9,127 nucleotides of DNA from Pseudomonadota bacterium (GCA_023419055.1 JAEZYO010000842.1:1-9127), one strand, 5' to 3'. Shown: positions 1 through 6,734, counted from the first letter of the stretch. Numbers and translations are program-made. Notes: generated by a model not told the origin, from the letters alone.

Positions 1-1
1 C

Positions 2-655
2 GGCGGCCGGCCCGACTGGGCCGATCCGCTGGGCGCGACGGTCGAACGATCCACGCCGAGCTTCGAGGATGATCGACCGATCCTCGAGACCATCAGGGCC
101 TGGCTCGCCGCGGCGCGCGCGCTCTTCTCCGGCGAACCAGAGCTCTACGCCGAGCGCGGCGACGATCTCGTGGCGTCGCTCGAGCGCCATGGCCAGCTGC
201 GCTCGGCGGTGCTCGCGGAGGTCGAGCTCGTGACCGCGTGCGCCGCGGTCGGCGCGGACGAGCGCGCCGTCGTCGCGGCCAGGCGCGCGATAGAGCGCGC
301 CGAGAGCACTAACCTGACGAGCTACGCGGAGCGAGCGCGGGCCCACCTCGCGCTCCCGCTCGCCCGGAGCGGTGATCTCGCGGGCGCCGAAGGGGTCGCT
401 CGAGCGGCTCGGGACGCCGCGGTGGCGGCGAGCGACCGCGTCACCGAGGCGCGCGCCCGAGCGAGCCTCGCCGCAGTGCGTTGGCTCGGCGGCGACATCT
501 CGGGCGCCGAGCTCGAGGCGCGCGAGGTGCTTTCGAACGAGGCGTTCCCGGCCGGCGTGCGCGCGGACGTCTCGGCGATCCTGGCTCGCGCTCCCGAGCG
601 GATCTCGCACCCCGGCTTGCGGGCCGTTTTTCGGCCCTCCGACGGTTCGAGCTAA
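2..655 (+). CDS. C-terminal part of an Ala-rich helical-repeat (TPR-like) protein, 5' truncated
   Basis: The frame is open from the first bases of the window to a TAA at 653-655, giving at least 217 residues; the true start lies upstream. A GTG at 170 is in frame, but coding character continues before it (for example the stretch around residues 20-50 with TIRAWLAAARALF), so I treat the gene as 5' partial. The product is rich in Ala, Arg and Glu and is built of amphipathic helices with the A-x-x-x-A/L-G-D-x-x-x-A-E spacing of tetratricopeptide-like repeats (SGDLAGAEGVARAARDAA, then GGDISGAELEAREVL). No signal peptide, membrane segment or catalytic motif is visible in this part. In myxobacteria such tails often end Ser/Thr kinases or ATPases of the large regulator type, but that is only inference because the N-terminus is missing. 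The last ~12 codons overlap a perfect hairpin (621-637). Confidence 0.6.
   Translation, partial: GGRPDWADPLGATVERSTPSFEDDRPILETIRAWLAAARALFSGEPELYAERGDDLVASLERHGQLRSAVLAEVELVTACAAVGADERAVVAARRAIERAESTNLTSYAERARAHLALPLARSGDLAGAEGVARAARDAAVAASDRVTEARARASLAAVRWLGGDISGAELEAREVLSNEAFPAGVRADVSAILARAPERISHPGLRAVFRPSDGSS
621..637 (+). repeat. Perfect inverted repeat GGGCCG-N5-CGGCCC at the 3' end of a gene
   Basis: A 6-bp all-GC stem closes a TTTTT loop. It lies inside the last codons of the upstream gene, 16 bases before its stop codon ends at 655. No U-run follows the stem on the + strand, so it is not a standard intrinsic terminator. It may act with the second hairpin at 660-675 as a 3'-end structure. 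Confidence 0.45.
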
Positions 656-659
656 TTTC

Positions 660-675
660 CGCGCTGGAAAGCGCG
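660..675 (+). terminator. Candidate hairpin terminator or 3'-end stem-loop (6-bp stem, GGAA tetraloop)
   Basis: CGCGCT-GGAA-AGCGCG is a perfect 6-bp stem closed by a GNRA-type tetraloop, placed 4 bases after the stop codon of the upstream gene. No U-tract follows, so an intrinsic terminator is only suggested. In very GC-rich bacteria, weak U-tracts are common at real 3' ends. It could instead protect the 3' end of the transcript. Confidence 0.35.
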
Positions 676-701
676 CCCTGATATCCTCTCCCGTTCCTTT
701 T

Positions 702-707
702 CGGAGG
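702..707 (+). promoter_or_regulatory. Shine-Dalgarno site of the FIST gene
   Basis: CGGAGG lies 5 bases before ATG 713. It is the clearest ribosome binding site in the window and fixes the start of the FIST gene. The gap to the previous gene is only 57 bp, and I see no convincing -35/-10 pair in it, so promoter location is unknown. Confidence 0.75.
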
Positions 708-712
708 CACGG

Positions 713-1879
713 ATGGCTCGAATCGATCTCAAGAGAGCACGCACGACGGAGCTCGACGCTGCGCGCGCTGCGGACGATCTCCTCGCGGAGCTCGGCGGAA
801 CCACGCCGAAGCTCGTCACGATGTTCGCCTCTTACGGCCGCGATCAGCGAGAGTTGAACCGCGCGCTTCGAGAGCGGCTGCCGAAGGAGACGCGGCTCAT
901 CGGCGCGACCACGGGGGGCGAGGTCGACAACGGCGGCATCCATCGCAACAGCGTGGTGCTCTCGGCGCTGAGCGGTGACTTCGACGTCGGCATCGGTCTC
1001 GGCAAGGGGCTCACCGACGACGCGATTGGCGCCGGAGCCCGCGCGATGGCGCGCGCCTGCGAGGAGCTCGGCGTGCGCGCCCAGGACGCCGATCCGCGGC
1101 GCCACGTCGGTCTCGTGATCGACGACGGCTTCCGCTCCAAGAAGGAGGAGCTCTTGCTCGGCATCCTCGATCGCAACCCTGCGCTCACCCTCGTGGGTGG
1201 AGGGGCGAACGCGGACATGCCCGATCCCTCGCAGTTCTCACCGCTCCTTCACGTCGACGGCGAGGTGGTCGGCGACGCGACGCTGCTCGCCCTGTTCCGC
1301 ACCAACGCGCCGTGGGGCGCGCTGCGTTCGCACTGGTACGAGCCGACCGGCGAGACGGTGACCATCACCAAGGTGGACGAATCCTGCACGCGGGCGCTCG
1401 AAATCGACGGCAAGCCCGCCGCGCGCCGCTACGCGGAGCTGCTCGGCGTAGGGGTCGACGAGCTCGAGTTCGGCAAGCCGAGAGGCTTTGCTCGAAGGCC
1501 GACGGCGCTCAAGGTCGGGCGCGAGCACTTCATCCGCGCGCCGTGGAAGCCGCTCGAGGACGACTCGATCGTGTTCGCGAACCTGATCGACGAGGGCTCG
1601 GAGCTCGAGCTCATGAGGCTCGGCGACATGGCCGCGGCGACCCGGCGCTTCTTCGAAGAGGAGCTGCCGCGCCGCGTGCAGAACCCGTCGGCCGCGCTCC
1701 TGTTCCACTGCACGGCGCGCGACTGGTACGCGCGCACGATGGGCGCGATCGACGACCTCGAGTCGACGTTCCAGAGCGCTCCGCCCGCGGCGGGGTTCAA
1801 CGTCTACTTCGAGATCTATTCGGGGTTCCAGATCAACACCACGCTCACGGTGCTCGCCTTCGGGCAGAACGACGAGTGA
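713..1879 (+). CDS. Stand-alone FIST domain signal-sensing protein (FIST_N + FIST_C)
   Basis: This 388-residue protein is a complete FIST protein. FIST_N covers about residues 35-230 and carries the family's GATTGGEV motif (residues 64-71, equivalent to the usual GCSTxGEI) and a GGGA turn (162-165). FIST_C covers about 232-380, with the WYEPTG entry, an EIDGKPAARRYAELLG stretch, the ALLFHCTARDWY strand (Cys333) and the terminal INTTLTVLAFG motif, all typical of the family. FIST domains are known as sensory modules of bacterial signalling proteins and are proposed to bind small ligands such as amino acids. The ligand here is unknown. There is no signal peptide or membrane segment, so it should act in the cytosol. 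The start has a strong ribosome site. The stop overlaps or abuts the start of the following hybrid kinase, so the two are almost certainly co-translated and this protein is probably the kinase's input partner. I infer that link from gene order. Confidence 0.92.
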   Translation: MARIDLKRARTTELDAARAADDLLAELGGTTPKLVTMFASYGRDQRELNRALRERLPKETRLIGATTGGEVDNGGIHRNSVVLSALSGDFDVGIGLGKGLTDDAIGAGARAMARACEELGVRAQDADPRRHVGLVIDDGFRSKKEELLLGILDRNPALTLVGGGANADMPDPSQFSPLLHVDGEVVGDATLLALFRTNAPWGALRSHWYEPTGETVTITKVDESCTRALEIDGKPAARRYAELLGVGVDELEFGKPRGFARRPTALKVGREHFIRAPWKPLEDDSIVFANLIDEGSELELMRLGDMAAATRRFFEEELPRRVQNPSAALLFHCTARDWYARTMGAIDDLESTFQSAPPAAGFNVYFEIYSGFQINTTLTVLAFGQNDE

Positions 1880-1881
1880 AG

Positions 1882-4728
1882 ATGCGTAGCGTCCTCCTGA
1901 TAGGCTCTCCAGCAGACACGGAGCTCGCGGCGGCGGAGCTCGCGCGACAGCTCCCCGACGTCGCCGTCGTGAAGGCCGCGAACCAGGGCGAGCTCGAGCG
2001 CGCGCTCGAGGGCGCTCCGGACGCGGCGCTGCTTTCGGTCGGAGAGAGCGGGCTCGATTTCGGCGCGGCGCAGCGGATCTGGCGCTCGCGAGGGCTCGCG
2101 CTGCCATGCGTGGTGCTCACGCGCGAGAACGACGACGAGCTCATGCGCTCCGTCATGAGCATGGGCGCGGCCGACTACGTGAGCCTCGATCGGGCGGCGC
2201 GGCTCGGTCCGGCGCTCACTCGGGAGCTTGCTCGCGCCCCGGGGCCCGCGCGGGCGCGGACGCGCGACTCCGCGGGTCTGTTCGAGGCGATCGTCGACGG
2301 CCTCCCGCTCGTGCTGTTCGTGAAAGACGCCGTCGAGCTCCGCCTCTGCGCCGTCAACCAGGTCGCGGTCTCGGTCCTGGGCGCCCAGAGCCGGGAGCAG
2401 ATGATAGGCCTGCTCGACCACGAGTACCTGCCGAAGGAGCAGGCGGAGGCGTTCGTCGCCGACGACCTCGAGGTGCTCGCGAGCGGGAAGCCGAAGGCCA
2501 TGGAGGAGCAGGCGAGCCCGGCGGGCGTTCCGCGCTGGTTTCGCACGCGCAAGTTCCCGATCTCCGACGCCGCCGGTAACCGCTACGTGGTGGGCGTGAC
2601 GGAGGACATCACCGCCGAGCGCGAGGCACGCGAGGCTCTGAGCCGCTCGAAGGCCGAGCTCGAGCAGAACCTGGTCGAGCTCAAGAAGTCCCGGGCGGTG
2701 TCGGCGCGGACGCTCGCGAGCTACCAGCAGCGCGCGCTGCAGATGGAGATCATCCGGCAGCAGAACGAGGATCTGGATCGGCTCGCCCAGGATCTCGCCC
2801 GCGCCAAGAAGCTGGAAGAAGAGCGCGCCCGCGAGATCGAGAGCGCCGCGCGCCTGAAGAGCGAGTTCCTGGCGAATTTCTCGCACGAGATCAGGACCCC
2901 GCTAAACGGCATCCTGGGCTACTGCGAGCTCTTGATGCGCGAGGAGGGCTCGCGGCTCACCCCGCACGGCCGCCGCGACCTCAGCGTGGTCAAGGCCAAC
3001 GCCAAGACCCTGCTCGCGCTCATCAACGACATCCTCGATCTCTCGAAGATCGAAGCCGGCCACGTCGACGTCGTGCGCCAATCGACCGAGCTTCGCCCCA
3101 TCGTCGACGAGTGCATCGCGACCGTTCGGGAATCTCTCCAGAGCAAGGAAGTGGAGGTTCACGCGAACCTTCCTCTCGACGTGCTCACGATCGAGACCGA
3201 CCCGCTCAAGCTGCGCCAGATCTTGCTGAACCTGCTCTCGAACGCCGCGAAATTCACGGACACCGGCGAGATCGTCGTCGAGGCGCAGCGTGACGGCGAC
3301 GCGCTCGTCCTCTCGGTCGAGGACACCGGGTCGGGGATCCCCGCCGACCAGCTGCCGTTCGTGTTCGAAAAGTTCCGGCAGGTGGACGGCTCGAGCACGC
3401 GCAAGGTGGGCGGCACCGGGCTCGGCCTCGCGATCGTCCACGAGCTCTGCCGCGTGCTCGGAGGCAGCGTGACGGCGTCGAGCGTGCTCGGCCGCGGCTC
3501 GGTGTTCCGCGTGCGCCTGAACAAGGCCTTCGTCTCGACGGACGCGGCGACCACGATCCAGACTTCGCGCGGCTCCGATCGCTTCGACATCATGCCCGGC
3601 ACGGTCGTGCTCGTGGTCGACGACGATCCGCTGATCCACCAGCTTCTCAAGGCGGAGCTCGAGCGCGAAGGCGTGCACGTGCTGCTCGCGAGCGACGGCG
3701 TCCAGGCGCTGAAGCTCTCGCGCGACCACCTCCCGACGGCGATCGTGCTCGACATGTACCTTCCCAAGCTCGACGGGTGGGCGGTGCTGGCAGAGCTCAA
3801 GAGCGATCCGACGCTCGCGCGGATCCCCGTCATCATCATCTCGGTGGAAGAGCAGCGCTCGCGCGGCTTCTCGCTCGGGGCGTGCGAGTACCTGGTCAAG
3901 CCCTTCGAGGCTTCGCGGCTGGTCGACGTGGTGAGCCGCTCGGTGGGCGCGGAGCGCGGCGAGGTCCTGGTCGTGGACGACGACGCGGCGACTCGCGAGC
4001 TCGTGTGTCGCGAGCTCCGCGCGGCGGGCTTCACCGCGGCCGAGGCTCGGAGCGGTGAGGACGCGCTCGTGCGCGCGCGCGTGACGCGACCCGCGTTGAT
4101 CGTCCTCGACCTCGTAATGCCGGGCATGAACGGCTTCGAGGTTCTGACCAAGCTACGCTACGAGCAGATCTTGACGCCCGTCTTGGTGCTGACCGGCAAG
4201 ACGTTGACCTCCGCCGAACAAGCGATTTTGCGCGAGGGCATGGCCGCGGTCGTCCAGAAGAACGGCGTCTCGATCGAGCAGATCGTGAGCGAGGCCAAGC
4301 GCCTCTTGCTCGACCGGCGCGATTCGAGCGTCACCAAGCTGCCGCGCGTCCTCTACGTCGAGGACTCGGCGCAGAACCGCGACGTGGTCCGGCGCTACCT
4401 GGCGGGGATCTTCGAGGTGATCGAGGCCGAAGACGGCGAGCACGGGCTCGACCGCGCTCGTCGCGACACGCCCGATCTCATCCTGATGGACCTCTCGCTC
4501 CCTCGGCTCGACGGGTGGGAGGCCACGCGCCGGCTCAAGGCGGGCCCAGAGGCGGTCATCCCCGTCGTTGCGCTGACCGCCCACGCGAGCCGTGAAGATC
4601 AGGCGCGCGCCCGCGCCGCCGGGTGCGACGGGTACCTGACCAAGCCCGTCGATCGCGACGTCTTGATCAACACGATCAAGAAGCACCTGGCGAGCGCCAA
4701 GCGCGCGAGCGAGCGTCCTCCAGGCTAG
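1882..4728 (+). CDS. Soluble hybrid histidine kinase: pseudo-REC, PAS, HisKA, HATPase, three REC
   Basis: A 948-residue cytosolic sensor kinase with no membrane segment. Domain order by residue: degenerate receiver (1-115), PAS (132-245), coiled coil (~246-325), HisKA with SHEIRTPLNG (phosphorylated His335), HATPase_c with N box Asn454, DTGSGIP G1 (from Asp481) and GGTGLGLAI G2 (from Gly510), then three receivers. REC1 (573-690) has acidic DDD 580-582, phospho-Asp624, Lys673. REC2 (694-810) has Asp699-701, phospho-Asp743, Lys793. REC3 (820-940) has Glu827/Asp828, phospho-Asp870, Lys921. All kinase and three C-terminal receiver catalytic residues are intact, so internal His-to-Asp phosphotransfer is expected. 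The N-terminal receiver has Ser52 where Asp is expected. ATG 1882 is chosen; GTG 1876 is an alternative that would overlap the FIST stop as GTGA and add two residues. Tight coupling suggests the FIST protein modulates this kinase. No output regulator is nearby. Confidence 0.96.
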   Translation: MRSVLLIGSPADTELAAAELARQLPDVAVVKAANQGELERALEGAPDAALLSVGESGLDFGAAQRIWRSRGLALPCVVLTRENDDELMRSVMSMGAADYVSLDRAARLGPALTRELARAPGPARARTRDSAGLFEAIVDGLPLVLFVKDAVELRLCAVNQVAVSVLGAQSREQMIGLLDHEYLPKEQAEAFVADDLEVLASGKPKAMEEQASPAGVPRWFRTRKFPISDAAGNRYVVGVTEDITAEREAREALSRSKAELEQNLVELKKSRAVSARTLASYQQRALQMEIIRQQNEDLDRLAQDLARAKKLEEERAREIESAARLKSEFLANFSHEIRTPLNGILGYCELLMREEGSRLTPHGRRDLSVVKANAKTLLALINDILDLSKIEAGHVDVVRQSTELRPIVDECIATVRESLQSKEVEVHANLPLDVLTIETDPLKLRQILLNLLSNAAKFTDTGEIVVEAQRDGDALVLSVEDTGSGIPADQLPFVFEKFRQVDGSSTRKVGGTGLGLAIVHELCRVLGGSVTASSVLGRGSVFRVRLNKAFVSTDAATTIQTSRGSDRFDIMPGTVVLVVDDDPLIHQLLKAELEREGVHVLLASDGVQALKLSRDHLPTAIVLDMYLPKLDGWAVLAELKSDPTLARIPVIIISVEEQRSRGFSLGACEYLVKPFEASRLVDVVSRSVGAERGEVLVVDDDAATRELVCRELRAAGFTAAEARSGEDALVRARVTRPALIVLDLVMPGMNGFEVLTKLRYEQILTPVLVLTGKTLTSAEQAILREGMAAVVQKNGVSIEQIVSEAKRLLLDRRDSSVTKLPRVLYVEDSAQNRDVVRRYLAGIFEVIEAEDGEHGLDRARRDTPDLILMDLSLPRLDGWEATRRLKAGPEAVIPVVALTAHASREDQARARAAGCDGYLTKPVDRDVLINTIKKHLASAKRASERPPG

Positions 4729-6293
4729 AACTCGTACTTGTACTTGCCGGCCACGGCGAGCAGGCCGAGGAGGTAAACGCTCTCCTGGTAGTAGCGGTAC
4801 TGCCCGCTCTGCTGCGCGACGTTCCAGAGGTTCTCGACGTAGGTCGCCTTGTTGGCAGCGTCGGACGCGAGAGCACCGGCGGCGAGCGTCGCCGTGAGCG
4901 CCGTCGAACCGCCTCCGGACGGGTTCGAGCCGTCGACGTGGAAGAGCGCGCTCGACACGTTGTTCGTGCCGAGGTGGTTCGCGAAGAAGGCATGGTACTT
5001 CTCGACCTGGGCCTTCATGTTCGCGTCCTGGCTGAACCAGGCGTAGTCGATCGCCATGTTCATCACGACGCGCCACGCGTCGTACTTGAACTGATCGTGC
5101 CCGTCGCCCGCGGAGGCCGTGGTGGGTGAGCCACCGAAGGTCGCGTAGTCCGAGTGCAGGCCGGTCGTGTCGTGGGCCGAGTCCACGAGGAACCCGCGGC
5201 TCTTGGTCGCGAGCGATTTCCATTTGGTCGCGTCGCCTGACGGGCCGTAGAGGGCGAAGAGCTCGTAGAAGGCGGGCAGGTGATAGCTCGGGTCGGTGAA
5301 GTTGTTCGAGCCCCCGTAGGGCACGAACACGACCATGTTCTGCGAGGTGTGGATGATGGGAAAGCGGCTGTCGCCCGTCGCCGTGTTGTGCAGCATGGCC
5401 GCCGAAATGTTGTCGGCCTCCTGCTTGTAGTTCACGGCGCCGGAGCTGCCCCAGCGTTGATCGGCGAGGTAGAGCGCAGCAGCGAAATATTCGTCGCCGT
5501 CGGGGGCGGGAACCGTCGTGCTGCCGAAGTTGACGGTGCTGCCGCTCACCGTGCCCTGCCACCTGAAGTAGTAGCGCCACGCGGTCGTCCCCGTGTTGGC
5601 CGGGTACTGCATGTAGGTCTTGGCGAACTTCCAGAGCTTGTCGAACTGGGTCTGCATGTCCATCTGGACGGCGACCATCATCCCGTACGACATGCCCTCG
5701 CTGCGGATGTCGTTCGAGTCGGCGGCCCAGATGAACGCCATCGAGCTGTCGTTCGGGATCTCGTAATAGCAGCGGTAGCCGGTGCTCAGCGTGGGCGTGT
5801 TCGACTCTCCGGTGCCGATGCCGAAGAAGCGATTGACCGCGGTCGTGACCTTGTCGTCGACTTCCTCCTGGCTCTTGCCTAGGTGCACGGCGAACAGGTT
5901 GTCGGGATCGACCGGCGTACTACCGCCGCTTCCGGCGCTGCCCGACGCACCACCGCCCGCGCCTCCATTCGCGGAGTCACCGCCGCTTCCGGCGAACCCG
6001 CCGTTTCCGGCGAACCCACCGTTTCCGGCGAACCCACCGTTTCCAGCGAACCCACCGCTTCCGCCGAGCGCGCCGCTACCCGACGCGCCTGCGCTCGCCC
6101 CGCCGAACCCACCTGTCCCGACACCGCCCGCGCCCGGCGTGCCCCCGCTCGCGTTACCGCCGGCTCCGGCGGAGGCTCCGCCGCTCGCGCCAGCGCCAGC
6201 GTAGGGGTCGCTATTGCCCGCAGGCGAACACGCCGCGAGCGCGACGATCAGGGAGAGTGGCGCGAAACGACACGGAGAACGGCGGGAGCTCAT
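4725..6293 (-). CDS. Lipoprotein glycoside hydrolase family 8, Rex-like exo-oligoxylanase
   Basis: The 522-residue product begins with a lipoprotein signal peptide (basic MSSRRSPCRF, hydrophobic core, lipobox LAAC with Cys22). Residues ~28-127 form a Gly/Ala/Ser-rich linker with GFAGNG hexapeptide repeats, and ~132-522 form a GH8 catalytic domain. GH8 marks are RSEGMSYGMM (Glu199, expected proton donor), APDGDEYFAAAL (Asp265/Asp267, close to the GH8 signature) and KYDAWR (Asp405, expected base). GH8 enzymes are inverting. The ~390-residue domain and the SEGMSYGMMVAVQMD and YMQYP context resemble reducing-end xylose-releasing exo-oligoxylanases (EC 3.2.1.156) more than GH8 cellulases or chitosanases. 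Substrate is therefore inferred as xylo-oligosaccharides. Ser after the lipid Cys gives no retention signal by the E. coli rule, so outer-membrane display on a flexible stalk is likely. An AGGA ribosome site (6299-6302) lies 5 bases before the start. The gene converges on the kinase gene and is divergent from the peptidase gene. Confidence 0.92.
   Translation of the reverse strand: MSSRRSPCRFAPLSLIVALAACSPAGNSDPYAGAGASGGASAGAGGNASGGTPGAGGVGTGGFGGASAGASGSGALGGSGGFAGNGGFAGNGGFAGNGGFAGSGGDSANGGAGGGASGSAGSGGSTPVDPDNLFAVHLGKSQEEVDDKVTTAVNRFFGIGTGESNTPTLSTGYRCYYEIPNDSSMAFIWAADSNDIRSEGMSYGMMVAVQMDMQTQFDKLWKFAKTYMQYPANTGTTAWRYYFRWQGTVSGSTVNFGSTTVPAPDGDEYFAAALYLADQRWGSSGAVNYKQEADNISAAMLHNTATGDSRFPIIHTSQNMVVFVPYGGSNNFTDPSYHLPAFYELFALYGPSGDATKWKSLATKSRGFLVDSAHDTTGLHSDYATFGGSPTTASAGDGHDQFKYDAWRVVMNMAIDYAWFSQDANMKAQVEKYHAFFANHLGTNNVSSALFHVDGSNPSGGGSTALTATLAAGALASDAANKATYVENLWNVAQQSGQYRYYQESVYLLGLLAVAGKYKYEF
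5983..6054 (-). repeat. Four tandem 18-bp repeats coding for Gly-Phe-Ala-Gly-Asn-Gly units
   Basis: Four consecutive 18-bp units (starting at 5983, 6001, 6019 and 6037) differ at one to three positions, and a decayed fifth unit covers 6055-6072. The period is a multiple of three, so copy-number change would lengthen or shorten the linker of the GH8 lipoprotein by six residues without a frameshift. The near identity of units two to four, with one substitution, points to recent expansion. Confidence 0.9.
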
Positions 6294-6338
6294 GAACGTC
6301 CTGGAAAGAAAGGGGCCCGCTCGGAGAAAGCGGCGTGT

Positions 6339-6350
6339 GGAACCGGTTTC
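6339..6350 (-). promoter_or_regulatory. Candidate operator, LacI-family-like palindrome, before the GH8 gene
   Basis: The + strand reads GGAACCGGTTTC, an almost perfect palindrome around AACCGGTT with a central CG, the layout typical of LacI/GalR-family sites. It ends 45 bases before the GH8 start codon, a position suited to repression. LacI-type repressors often control carbohydrate-utilisation genes, which suits an oligoxylanase. No LacI-type gene is in the window, so the assignment is inference, and an 8-bp palindrome can arise by chance. Confidence 0.3.
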
Positions 6351-6370
6351 GGCGACAGCCCAACCCTTTC

Positions 6371-6400
6371 AAGTTGCGCTCAGCAGGGTGAACAAGTCAA
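6371..6400 (-). promoter_or_regulatory. Weak candidate sigma-70-type promoter for the GH8 gene
   Basis: On the minus strand, TTGACT (6395-6400) matches five of six consensus -35 bases. An 18-bp spacer then leads to CAACTT (6371-6376), a poor -10 with only two consensus bases. It would place transcription start about 70 bases before the GH8 ATG, upstream of the palindrome at 6339-6350. The poor -10 makes this tentative. Confidence 0.2.
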
Positions 6401-6553
6401 GCCGAGCGCGCGCCGACGATATACCCGGCAAGTGATTGAGTGGCGAGGGCACATGCCTTCAACGAAGCGACCTCGTGCGTGTCTCGAGTTGCGACGCACC
6501 GCCGCGACCACCCGGAGGTTCGATGTAGGTCGGAGGGCGCCGCTCGGCTACGG

Positions 6554-6598
6554 CGACGAACTCGTTATCGTCATCGAACGCCGTCGAGAGCTTCGTCG
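6554..6598. repeat. Inverted repeat able to form a long stem-loop in the divergent gap
   Basis: CGACGAA (6554-6560) pairs with TTCGTCG (6592-6598). Directly inside it, CTCG (6561-6564) pairs with CGAG (6585-6588), leaving a three-base bulge and a 20-base loop. It could be a cruciform, a transcript leader structure, or chance in CG-rich DNA. No U-run lies on either side. Confidence 0.3.
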
Positions 6599-6666
6599 TC
6601 GACTAACACCATAGGGTTATCGAGTGGCGAAGCTCGAGCGCGCGCACGCGATTCGGGCCCCGAGCC

Positions 6667-6701
6667 GAAGGTTCGAACACGAACGAATTTCGTGAAGGTT
6701 C
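6667..6701. promoter_or_regulatory. Repeat cluster before the peptidase gene: direct repeats around an inverted repeat
   Basis: Two copies of GAAGGTTC (6667-6674 and 6694-6701) flank the palindrome GTTCGAAC (6671-6678) and the inverted repeat CACGAA-N5-TTCGTG (6678-6694). The cluster ends 33 bases before ATG 6735, where RNA polymerase or a regulator would bind. The dense overlap of symmetric elements in an AT-richer patch suggests an operator, but no known consensus fits. Confidence 0.35.
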
Positions 6702-6734
6702 TAGGCCGGCGAGCGCTCTGACGTCACAGAAGCC

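Larger units (their letters stand above)
6294..6734. other. 441-bp divergent intergenic region with candidate regulatory elements
   Basis: This gap separates the start of the GH8 gene (leftward) from the start of the peptidase gene (rightward), so it should hold both promoters. Open frames inside it (for example around 6214-6435 and 6440-6721) give Arg-rich, low-complexity peptides without family resemblance, so I read no gene here. It holds a palindrome at 6339-6350, a possible leftward -35 at 6395-6400, a long hairpin at 6554-6598, a repeat cluster at 6667-6701, and a 12-bp direct repeat ATYGAGTGGCGA (6435-6446 and 6619-6630, Y = T or C). None has been tied to a known regulator. Confidence 0.7.

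Noticed and set aside
1312..1881. The hybrid kinase frame is open far upstream, suggesting a much longer kinase beginning inside the FIST gene
   Set aside because: This stretch translates to an Arg/Ala-rich sequence with no domain, while the FIST frame over the same bases has clear family motifs; the receiver-like domain starts right after 1876/1882.
1238..2886. Two long minus-strand open frames over the FIST gene and kinase start
   Set aside because: Arg- and Leu-rich antisense shadows of genes with convincing domain motifs.
4153..5580. Long minus-strand open frame of 475 codons across the kinase end and the GH8 gene
   Set aside because: It is Arg-rich, lacks family motifs and lies over two well-supported genes in other frames; long chance frames are common at this GC content.
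5983..6072. Regular repeats considered as a CRISPR array
   Set aside because: The units are directly tandem, 18 bp, without spacers, and encode an in-frame protein linker.
5782..6204. Plus-strand Pro-rich frame with PPFPAN repeats
   Set aside because: It is the antisense reading of the Gly-rich linker of the GH8 lipoprotein; the repeats come from the 18-bp tandem units.
6440..6721. Possible small gene in the divergent gap
   Set aside because: Arg-rich translation with no recognisable pattern and no good ribosome site; the region is better explained as regulatory.
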